Source: Ascidia mentula (taxonomy: Eukaryota; Chordata; Ascidiacea; Phlebobranchia; Ascidiidae). Taken from it: 64,000 nt of DNA. The position numbers and the translations under genes were made by a program. The stretch is taken from contig OX387199.1 of the NCBI GenBank assembly GCA_947561715.1, positions 15,071,001 to 15,135,000 on the forward strand, read 5' to 3'. Positions 34,110-44,110 of the stretch are shown here, piece after piece (positions within the stretch are counted from its first letter, which is position 1; each line of letters opens with the position of its first letter). The notes under the pieces are model-generated. The model made no database searches. It was not told the DNA's origin and was given only the letters and a program-made list of their open reading frames with translations.

Positions 34110-36480
34110 ACCAAAGTAAAACCACTCACCTTTAATATGTACTGCTCAGGAGTGAGTATGTAGACGATACCTGACAGCGCGATGGTTACATTCGGCAGTG
34201 TGGGAATCATTTAGCTGGAAATCACATCATTTTGATTAGCACCAAGAATATTTCTAATCCTTGCACAAATATATGGACACCCCGCATCGATTTTGGCGTT
34301 GCAGCCACCAACACCAAATTGTGAGCCATTGCCTTCGCCAATCTTCATGCCGTCCACTGCAATCCCCCATCCCAACTGTGATGAAATGTTATGGGTCACA
34401 ATCATACTTGTGAGTTATAATAGACAAACATACATTTTAGACAGTATTATAGTGTCGCCGCACAACACATGTATATACTAAAAAAGGCCCAAAGCGTATA
34501 ACTATCTTATATGACCGAGAGTTAAGACCAAAGTCATTGTAATCACGCGTTCAACGCATGTCCAAGTTGTGATGTCCAACAAAACGACATGGGAAAAAAG
34601 AAGAACTCATTTCCGGTTTAGGTCAATTCCTGACCGGACAATTTAATAGGAAAAACCTGCCAAGCTGGTGGCAGGTGAAAAAATTGTAGCCGGTAGAAGC
34701 AGCCACATTATATTTGTTTTGTAAACCATGTAATTTGGGCAATGAAGTCATATAGGTAACTTAGGCAACCAAACTAACCACGTAAATCAAGTTCAAATAA
34801 TGACAGGCATTTCTTTGGCAAATAATAAATAAGGTTAATTTAAACACAAGTACTTCTTTCGCAAATGATAAATAAAGCTAAAATAAACATAACTACTTTT
34901 AGTTATTCTGAAAACAAAGTCTACCTATACATAAATAACCTATTAGGGCACTTAGTTAATTAAGCTATATAGATAACTGACGTAATCGACCAAATCGGCC
35001 ACCTTCAAGTTGCGCAACAACTCCAAATAAGGCATCAATACGTGTGGCCAACCGCAGACTATATAAGCAGAGCAACTATAGTGCCTGCCAAATCAGTGTG
35101 TTTTAACTGTTGCTGTGTAAGGGTCTAGGCTGTTGGTTCTTCTTTACTACACTGTACAGAAGCCCCAATGGTACTGTACTTGGATTTATTCGTTGGATAA
35201 TATCAATAAATGGATTTATGAACAAGTTTGGACTGGCTTGAAGCTTGGTGGATGTATGTGTTTAGTCGGGAGTTAGACTATTTAGAAGACGCACAGACTT
35301 GTGTAAAGGAGTTCTTTAACTCCAACAGTAAACCTTGAGATAGAGAAGGCAAGTTGCCTACGAGGCCGACTTGCCATCGAGACTCAGTCGGATCCGTAAG
35401 CGAGGCCCGAGACGCAGTCGCACCCCTCGGTCACCCAGCGGGGACATACCCCGACAAGTGGTAAACCGACAATAGTTAAACTCTCCAGTGAATCTTGTGG
35501 TATCCAAACCGCCATCACGTTTACAACTCCCCGCCATCACGTTCAAACGGATCCCTAAAAGCGAACGTCATTCAAAATATTGGAATAACTACATATTGTA
35601 CATATGCAACTTGACCTGTTTAAATACAATGAAAATAGGTTCCATGGCACTGCTCTCTGTATATACATTTCGCCCAACACATTTAGCTGATTTTCACTAA
35701 CAAACGAAGTTTCAGGATATCCAATTCCCAGGAAACCATCAAAGTAAACTTCAGAGTAACTTTCGCCATAAATCCTGATTGCTTCAACTATTGTTTGGTT
35801 AAAACTCTTTAAGCCACCGATCTACAATGCATCAGGATATTTCGTAGTTTCTTTTGTCAATGTGGAATAGGTTATATTTGTTTGAGTTTATGCAGATCTA
35901 TAGATTTCAGCACTAACTTTCGCGTTTTAAGAAGGAAAGAAGTTTATCGTTGCTACAAATTAAAATATTGAAATTTTAACGTGAAACGAAATTTTTGTTG
36001 GTTTACAAAGTGACTCAAAAAAATGAATGAAATATCGGAATCGGCCAGGAAATGTCCCGATCATAAAAGGCAATACGGGAAGTAACCCTGCAGCTATGTC
36101 TTTCGGATAATAACTATTTTAACTTTGCTTCAATCGCGTACAAAAGGACGCTTCATTATCTTGCCATTAGCACGTCCTGACCAACTAAACCACTAACTTC
36201 ATGATATTTCAATCCATTTGTAGTATATGTTAGAGATGCCGTGCTGTTGTATTTGCGGTGTACTGCTGCAGAAGGCATTAGGTGTAGATATTAAAAATGG
36301 TTTAGTGTTAATATACTTTTTGTATTGCAAACGATTATTGGAATCAATACAACAGATGATCTTACCGCAAGCAACATCAGATCTTCCACACTTAATTTAT
36401 GGTACCCCAAAAAAATGTCCACGTATCAATTCTCACATGGAACAACTGAGGGGCGTCCCGATTTCGATCTCAACAACATA
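34110..36480 (-). pseudogene. Aspartic protease (A1) pseudogene, unit 2, interrupted by a solo LTR
   Basis: The best-preserved of the three copies. Minus-strand pieces from 5' to 3': VEIEIGTP (about 36470), HRKYNSTASLTYTTNGLKY and SGLVGQDVLMAR (36270-36150), QTIVEAIRIYG and FDGFLGIGYPE (35830-35720), RDGG and DTTRFTGEFNY (35540-35470), then after the LTR AVDGMKIGEG, CNAKIDAGC, IRNILGANQ (34405-34211), a TAA, and LPNVTIALSG...LTPEQYILK (34205-34130). The order and motifs match cathepsin D/pepsin. The first DTG is not recognisable, the second is D-A-G, stops and frame changes occur, and the final exon is absent. Confidence 0.75.
34453..35471. mobile_element. Solo LTR, 1019 bp
   Basis: Begins TGTCG and ends CGACA (perfect 5-bp terminal inverted repeats, TG...CA). 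It is flanked by a 4-bp duplication ATAG at 34449-34452 and 35472-35475. The unit 3 copy has the empty site ('agtatgatagttgaactc' at 48681). A TATA-like 'actatataagcagagc' near 35057 and AATAAA near 35205 are in the order expected of U3 and R. No internal retroelement sequence is present, so it is the product of LTR-LTR recombination. Probably Ty3/gypsy or Bel type. Confidence 0.8.
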
Positions 36481-36609
36481 TACGGTTTGAAAAAGCACTT
36501 GATAGTTATATTTATTCGTACAATGACCATATGCAGACATTGTTGTAATTTCCGAGCTGTTCGCGACCAATTCCAAGAGCAGCAGACGCGAATGTGTGTA
36601 TTTCATATT

Positions 36610-37119
36610 ATCTGTGCTAAAAGGACATCTCCTATATTATGGCTTCTTTTTCACATATATTGCATTGGGTTTTAGCATTATCGGTTACTAAGCAGTCCCG
36701 TTTGGCAATAGTGCCCTCCACAGTGGTTCGTCTCTGTTGTTTGGTACTCAGTATAGGGTACCCAACAGATCGACGTCGACCGCAGGGGTGCCCGCTAGTG
36801 TAACAGTTAGCACAGTGCCACTGTCACCAGCTGTGTGGTGATCGAACGCAACGCTGACACGGGCGCGTAATGAATCATGCCTTCAGAAATGTACGCTTCC
36901 TTGTGTCCACCAGCGCCCTGTGGTTCCTTAGTTGTTACTGGCGTTTCTCTGTGTGCAGTTTAACTTTTGTTTTTCTTTTTCAGGTGTTATTGTTAATCAG
37001 TCAAAGTTCAACTGAATTAAAACCTGGATTCTGTTCACCAATAAAAATCTCTCTAAAGGTTTTGACAAGCTGCACTGATGTGACCTTACAGGTCGTTACA
37101 GTGCGTGTACTCTCTGACA
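36610..37119 (+). mobile_element. ~510-bp insertion carrying a hammerhead relic
   Basis: Unit 1 reads directly from 'gtgtatttcatatt' to 'ccgttctttcacg' (near 19930-19960). Unit 2 has about 510 extra bases between these points. The insert ends with a hammerhead-like block (37068-37118). Unit 3 still carries the last 25 bases of this insert next to a LINE tail, so the insertion predates the split of units 2 and 3. Confidence 0.55.
37068..37118 (+). pseudogene. Degenerate hammerhead relic at the end of the insert
   Basis: Helix I 5' strand AGCTGCA (37068-37074) and the following CTGATGT (one base off the CUGAUGA core), helix II GACCT / TAC / AGGTC (37082-37094), then GTTA in place of GAAA, then ACAG. 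The 3' side ends CTGAC instead of CTGTC and the helix I 3' strand is gone. It is not expected to cleave, but its first 27 bases are nearly identical to the intact copy at 10602-10654. Confidence 0.6.
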
Positions 37120-37914
37120 TTATCTCTCCCCCGTTCTTTCACGTATCTGTGTTTTTTTAGGGCTTCTGAAGTTTTATACGAAACACAAGTGATTCTGTGA
37201 CTATAACAAAAAGGTAAAAGGGTAGGACTTGCATAAGAAACTCACATGTGACCGCAGTTCAGTGTTTCCAACAGCAGAAGAAATTCAATAACGTTCATCA
37301 TAGTATCAACATACAAAAAACAGTTACCGTAGTTATTATATACATTATAACTAACTAATCCTGTGACACAACCTTTTAATTTTAGCCAAGATATTTTGAT
37401 GAAGAAGGACAAATTTATATTTAGATGCGTAACATTCACAGGAAACAGTCAACAACTTTATAAACAGGATCTTCGGCATTAAATCCTTGGAAGTCGTTTC
37501 TGAAATTGCTGAGATTGGAAGAAGAAAAATCCATTTCTGTTTGCTCTCGAGATTTTATTGTTGATAGTAATCAGTGAGATTCAAGTACCTTTTCTGCTCG
37601 TCAACCTGAAACCGCAAGTGAAAATTTGCTTTTTATATGAACAAGGTTCGGTTACAATACCGACCATTCGCGCCTCTAACATGTTTTCTTGTCTAGCTAC
37701 ATTAGGTAATTCATTTACTAAAATTCGCCATTCGTAAGCTTCCGGAAAGAGTGCTTTGTGTGAATGGCTCTCCTGTAACAACACAATTTTGCATAAATCA
37801 CTGACGAAACTCAAATGAAATGAATTTAAATTCTGTGTATTTTGCCCCAAAATACAACTGGACAGATGAACGATTCACTAATGAAACAACATCACATGGA
37901 CACGGATAAAACCA

Positions 37915-38195
37915 TAAAGGTTGTTAACAAAGCTACGTATCGTGGACACAGTGCAAGGTATAATTGATCTACTCTAACGTTTAACAAAGCTACCTATCGT
38001 GGACTCAGTGCAAGGTATAATTAATCTAATCTCACGTTTAACAAAGCAACCTATCGTGGACACAATGCAAGTAATAGCGAATATACTTTAACGTTTAACA
38101 AAGCAAGCTATCGTGGACACAGTGCAAGAAATAGCGAATATACTATAATGTTTAATAAAGCTACCTATCGTGGACACAGTGCCAGGTGTATGCTA
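37915..38195. repeat. ~57-bp satellite array, unit 2 first
   Basis: Five units of the 'ctacctatcgtggacaca' family with little divergence between neighbours. Confidence 0.85.
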
Positions 38196-38199
38196 TCTC

Positions 38200-40280
38200 A
38201 TATCACATACGTTTGTAAAGGTACAAAACTTAAACTACTTACTACTGTGCCCAAACAAAGAAATATGAAGCGAAGTCGGAGTCAATTACCGTTAATAAAC
38301 GTAAACATCAAGTTTAATTAGCCATTAGGTTTTGAACTTTCCCAACCAACACAGTTTTTGATAGTTGTGTGTTTTACATGATATGTAGCCAGCTGTTATG
38401 CTTTTTGACGTTTATACATCTTCTCAATTATAATTTGATAATTCATTGACAGCTCGCAGTCCGGCTGTGGCTATTTTGCTAACGATTACGTCACTGTAAG
38501 CTAAAGGAACACAAGCGCGTGGTAGTCGTTGTGTAAACAGATGGGATTTACATGGTGGAAAGTTTTACTTCACACGACGTCTCACGGTTAACTGACATAA
38601 CGGAAGTCGGCGAAGAACGTGACGTGCGTGCGTTATTTACGCGGAACTTAAAGTGTATGAGATAAAAACTTTTTAGTATTAGAACATGCTTTCCTAACAC
38701 AGAGTTTTAGTTCTTGTTGGTCAGCAGTGGAATTTCAGGTGTTTAAGCTATTTGTTATGATTGTTTTGTTGTTAGAGCTTCGGGTGTTATCTTTGCTGCT
38801 TTTGTAAATTAAAATTAAGTTGTAGTTATTGCCCTTAATGCTGTTGAAACTTTAGATGTTACTGTTGTCATTTTTAAATGTAGTTGTTACCCCAGTTGTT
38901 GTCAGTGGTTCGTTTGAAAACTGAAAATGGGTTGTTAGTACCAGGTATCATAATGAATTATAAATCTGACGTTCTTCTGGTGATAAACAGCAAATATTCA
39001 CCTTTGTATAAAAAAGATTGTATTTTCTGACGTTTCGCGTGTACGTACGACTAGGCTTCTTCAGAGAATGAAACAAACACAGTAGCGAAGCGAACCCACG
39101 GGCAAAGAAATTAAGCGACGAAAAGAACGCCCTTTTTGTTGCTCGTGGGTTCGCTTCGCTATTGTGTTTGTTTCATTCTCTGAAGAAGCCTAGTCGTACG
39201 TACACGCGAAACGTCAGAAAATACAATCTTTTTTGAACAAAGGTGTATATTTGTTGTTTTTCACCAGAAGAACGCCAGATTCACAATTCAGTAGTTCGTT
39301 TATCGTCACTTTTGTTGTTGGTATTTGTGGAGACTTAACTTTTGGCATTTCTTTGTTGTTTGATTTCTCTAGAATCGTTGTTTCACCAGGATTTGTAGTT
39401 ATAAATAATTTGTAGAATGTGGAACATCCTGTAGTTGTCAATAATGTTATTGTGTTTTGCTATGGGCCACTGGTTTATTTGTTGTTTATTGCAATCGTTT
39501 GTGCAGCAATGTCCAATATTCAATTTGTGGAAAACGTCTTATGTCTGTCGACACTAACGTCAAGATATATCCATATATCACTACGCATTGCAAAACTACT
39601 GTTGTTTAAGTGGTACAAATACACATAATTTACTTTTAACTGGGTATTATTTTACACAACTGCTCCGTGCAGACAATTTCCTGCAGTGAACGTTTGCAGC
39701 TATATTTAGGTTTGTTGAAGATAGTGTTCAACCTACTGTATGGGACGTATTCGAGATTTCTGCCAATAATTCTTCTTGGGTGTTGGTGCAGGTTTTTGTT
39801 TGTCACGTATTCAAACTCTTTACCAGCAAACCGGACGAGAAAGCAAAAATATAGTGAGAAGACTTTTTCACAGGCTTTCCGCAAAGCTCTCAAATCCAAC
39901 ACAATCTTATGACGTCATGAAGAAATACGTTGTCGGGATTTCTGGGTTACTGCGATACAAACAAGCGTGACGAATGAGACAGGCTTTGTATCCACTGTTT
40001 GTGCTGTGCATTTAAAAACAGCAAATTACTCGCGACTGCTTTCCAAAATTAGAGATGGAAACGCGGCATTAAATTGAAATTAAACACAATTTTAAGATAA
40101 GTTTACCCACCGGAAAATTGTTTTTGTAGTAAATGATACAGGAAATCAAATTGACTGTATGGGCATTTGTAGGTTCCATTGCCGAAACTCAAACATCAAA
40201 AAAAGTTATTTTGTTTGTTTTTAACAAAGTTTGGTCAAATACGTTTACTCAAGGTCGCATTTCGTTGCATGCGGTTTTGA
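38200..40280. repeat. R repeat, unit 2 copy a, with inserted inverted repeat
   Basis: Same landmarks as in unit 1. A foldback element sits in its left-centre. The minus frame 39441-39214 (TTTGCSTFYKLF, then NPGETT, then PKVKSPQIPTTKV) shows the uninterrupted Thr-rich frame that is broken in unit 1 copies. Confidence 0.75.
38962..39284. repeat. Long inverted repeat (foldback element), arms ~145 bp
   Basis: The left arm 38962-39106 is near-perfectly complementary to the right arm 39138-39284, with a spacer of about 30 bases ('aattaagcgacgaaaagaac'). Example matched blocks: 'cgcgtgtacgtacgactagg' on the left and its complement at 39188-39207. The inner palindrome includes 'gaagcgaacccacg'. No ORF. 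It resembles a MITE or foldback transposon. No flanking duplication could be fixed. Confidence 0.8.
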
Positions 40281-40284
40281 AGCT

Positions 40285-40690
40285 ACCTACCGTGGACACA
40301 GTGCAAGGTATAGCTAACGCACTCTAACGCTTTAATAAAGCTACCTAACATGGACGCTGCGCAAGGTATAGCCAATCGACTCTAACGCTTTAACAAAGCT
40401 ACATATCGAGGAACAGTGAAAGGTGTAGTGAATATACTTTAACGTGTAACAAAGCTACCTATTGTGGAACAGTGAAAGTTGTAGTGAATATACTCCAGCG
40501 TTCAACAAATTTACCTATCGTCGAGACTGTGCAAGGTATAGCTAATCTACTCTAACCCTTTAACACACTAACCTGTTGTGGTTACAGTGCAAGGTATATA
40601 CTGTATCTGACCTTTAACAAGGCTACCTATCGTGGACACAGTGCAAGGTATAGCTAATCTACTCAAACGCAGTGCAAGTTATAGCTAGAA
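40285..40690. repeat. ~57-bp satellite array
   Basis: About seven units, some shortened, of the 'ctacctatcgtggacaca' family. Confidence 0.85.
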
Positions 40691-41900
40691 AAATTTGAAA
40701 CGAAGTGGGGGTCAATAAACGTTAATAAACGATAACATCAAGTTTAATTAGCCATTGGTATTTGAACATTCCCAACCAACACACTTTTGATAGCTGTGTG
40801 TTTTAAATGATATGTAGCCAGCTATTATGCTTTTTCACGTTTATACATCTTCTAAGATTTTAGTTTGATAATTCATTGACACCTAGCAGTCTGGCTGTGG
40901 TTAATTTTGTTGACGATTACGTCACTGTAATCTAAAGGAACACAAGCGCGTGGTAATCGTAGCGTAAACAGAAGAGAATTGCATGGGGTAAAGCTTTGCT
41001 TCGCTCGACGTCTCACGGTTAACTGACATAACGGAAGTCAGTGATTAACGTGACGTGGGAGCGTTATTAATGCACTTAAAGTGTATGGAAGTAATAACAA
41101 CTTTTTAATATTGTAACATGCCTTCTTAACGCAGAGTTTTAGTTCTTGTTGGTCATAAGTGGAATTTTATGTTGTTGGTTCCCCAGATTTAGTCATTACT
41201 CTCGTTGCTGTTGGTGATCAAGCTTTGGTTGAAGTACTCACTCTTTCAGTTATTGGAGCTTCAGTTTTAGTCGTTATATATTTTGTTGTCGGAGCTACAG
41301 ATGTAGTCGTTGTTGCTGTTGTAAATTGAGATTTATATGTAGTCATAACCCTTAATGCTGTTGAAACTTTAGTTGTTACTATTGTCATTTTTAAATGTAG
41401 TTGCTAGTCCAGTTGTTTTCAGTGGTTCGTTTGTCGTCGCATTTGTTGGTGGTAGTGTTAGAGGCTTAACGATTAGTATTCTTCAATTTCTGGAGAACAT
41501 GTTATGTCTATCGAAACTAGCATGAAGAGATATCCATATATCACTACGCATAACAAAACTGCTGTTGTTTAAGTGATGCAAATACACATAATTTACTTTT
41601 TACTGGGTATTATTTTACACAAATGCTGCGTGCAGACAATTTCCTTTAGTGAACATTTGCAGCTATATTTAGGTTTGTTGAAGATAGTGTTTAACCTACT
41701 GTATGGGACGTATTCGAGATTTCTGCCAATACTTCTTCTTGGATTTTGATGCAGGTGTTTGTTTGTCACTTATTCAAACTCTTTACCAGCAAACCGTACT
41801 AGAAAGCAAAAATACAGTGAGAAGCTTTTATCACAGGCTTTGCGCAAAGCTCTCCAATCCAACACATTCTTGTGCCGTCATGAGGAAACACGTTGTCGGG
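40690..41900. repeat. R repeat, unit 2 copy b, shortened
   Basis: Same landmarks, but the Thr-rich middle and the stretch after 'tgacgtcatga' are deleted relative to other copies. The satellite joins directly after 'cgttgtcgggattttt'. Confidence 0.7.
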
Positions 41901-41904
41901 ATTT

Positions 41905-42090
41905 TTTACAAAGTTACCTATCGTCGATGCTGTGCAAGGTATAGCTAGTCTAACCCTTTACCAAATTAACCTATTGTGGTTACAGTTCAAGGTATATACT
42001 ATATCTGACCTTTAACAAGGCTACCTATCGTGGACACAGTGCAAGGTAAAGCTAATGTACTCAAACGCAGTGCAAGGTATAGCTAGAAAA
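41905..42090. repeat. ~57-bp satellite array
   Basis: Three to four units closing the shortened R copy. Confidence 0.8.
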
Positions 42091-42094
42091 ATTT

Positions 42095-43830
42095 GAAACG
42101 AAGTGGGGGTCAATAAACGTTAATAAACGATAACATCAAGTTTAATTAGCCATTGGTATTTGAACATTCCCAACCAACACATGCACTTTTGATAGCTGTG
42201 TGTTTTAAATGATTTGTAGCCAGCTATTAAACTTTTCACGTTTATGCATCTTCTAAGATTTTAGTTTGATAATTCATTGACACCTTGCAGTCTGGCTGTG
42301 GGTAATTTTGCTAACGATTACGTCACTGCGAGCTAAAGGAACACAAGCGCGTGGTAATCGTAGTGCAAAAAGTATAGAATTGCCTGGGGGTAAAGCTTTG
42401 CTGCGTACGACGTCTCACGGTTAACTGACATAACGGAAGTCAGTGTTAACGTGACATGCGACCGTTATTTACGCACTTAAAGTGTATGGAAGTAATAATA
42501 ACTTTTTAATATTGGAACATGCCTTCTTAACCTAGAGTTTTAGTTCTTGTTGGTCATTGGTGGAATTTTATGTTGTTGGTTCCACAGATTTAGTCATTAC
42601 TCTCGTTGCTGTTGGTGATCTAGCTTTGGTTGAAGTAGTCACTCTTTCAGTTATTGGAGCTTTAGTAATAGTCATTAGTTTTTGCTGTTGTTGTTCTTAT
42701 TTGTAGTTGTTACCCCAGTTGTTGTCAGTGGTTCGTTTGTCGTCGCTTTTGTTATTGGTAGGGTTGGAGGCTTAACTTTGATCATTCTTTGTTGTTTGAT
42801 TTGTCTACAATCGTTGTTTCACCAGAATTTGTAGTTGTAAATAATTTGTGGAGTGTGGAACATCCTGTAGTTGTCAAGAATGTTATTGTTTTTTGCTTTG
42901 GGCCACTGGTTTCTGTGTAGTTTATTGCAATCGTTTGTGTAGCAATGTCCAATATTCAATTTCTTGAGAACATGTAATGTCTGTCAAAACTAACATCAAG
43001 AGTAATCGATATATCACTACGCATATCAAAACAACTGTTGTTTAAGTGGTGCAAATACACATAATTTACTTTTAATTGGGCATTATTTTATACAACTGCT
43101 GCGTGCAGACAATTTCCTTCAGTGAACGTTTCCAGCTATATTTAGGTTTGTTGAAGATAGTGTTTAACCTATTGTATATGGGACGTCTTCGAGATTTCTG
43201 CCAATACTTCTTCTTGGGTTTTGGTGCAGGTTTGTGTTTGTCACGCATTCAAACTCTTTACCAGCAAACCGGACTAGAAAGTTAAAATACAGTAAAATAC
43301 TTTTTCACAGGCTTTGCGCAATGCTCTCAAATCCAACACATTCTTGTGACGTCATGAGGAAACACGTTATTAGAGTTTGCGAGCGACTGCGGTACGACCA
43401 AACGTACCGAATGAGACATACTTTGTATCTACAGTTTGTGCCGTGCATTGAAATACAGAAAATGACTCTTTTTTGCTTTCCAAACCGCGAGGTGGAAACG
43501 CGGCATTAAATTGACATTTAACACAATGTTAAGTTTACCCACCGGAAAAGTTATTTTGTGGTAAATGATACAGGGAAACAAATTGGCTGTATGGGTATTT
43601 GGAGATTCCATTGCGGAACACAAATAGAAAAAAAGTTATTTGGTTCGTTTTTGACAATTTTTGTCAATCACTTTTACTAAAGGTCGCATTTCGTGGCATG
43701 CAGTTTGAATTTGATCTTTTTATATCGATAATGTTGGAAATATTCCTTGCAAGCCTGCAACAGAGAATCCGTTTTGGTCGTCTTAGAAATTCGACCTATG
43801 TATATGGATGTTAATATTATAAACATGTGA
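42095..43830. repeat. R repeat, unit 2 copy c, adjoining channel copy B
   Basis: Last R copy of the unit, running without satellite into the region upstream of channel B. Confidence 0.7.
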
Positions 43831-43891
43831 CGAGTTAAAGATTATCCGCTAGGATCAGTAATTATTTGCACTTCGTCGTTTAACTGTGCAA

Positions 43892-44053
43892 ATGTTAGTT
43901 TTTTTGGTGGTTCTTGTTTCGTTAGTGTTCAATGATAGGCTGTTCAACTATCTGGAAGGTCGTAAAAACGTTGAAAACAAAAATCTTAAATTTCAAGTAG
44001 AAGAAACCTTTTGGGTTAGTTTTACACCTAATGATATTGTGTTTACAGGTTAG
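43892..44053 (+). CDS. Small ORF with hydrophobic N-terminus just upstream of channel B
   Basis: 53 codons from ATG to TAG. It starts MLVFLVVLVSLVF, which would serve as a signal peptide or anchor, and continues through NYLEGRKNVENKN. The copy upstream of channel C (56465-56608) has the same start and stop and an 18-base deletion that keeps frame, which suggests coding constraint. The copy upstream of channel A has internal stops. The end overlaps a donor-like ACAG/GTTAGT, so it could instead be a spliced first exon, although no in-frame acceptor before the channel ATG was found. Confidence 0.4.
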   Translation: MLVFLVVLVSLVFNDRLFNYLEGRKNVENKNLKFQVEETFWVSFTPNDIVFTG

Positions 44054-44110
44054 TAAAGAAAATACATGAACGAACTAAATGAGTTTTACAGTTAAAATTG
44101 CCACAAAAAC

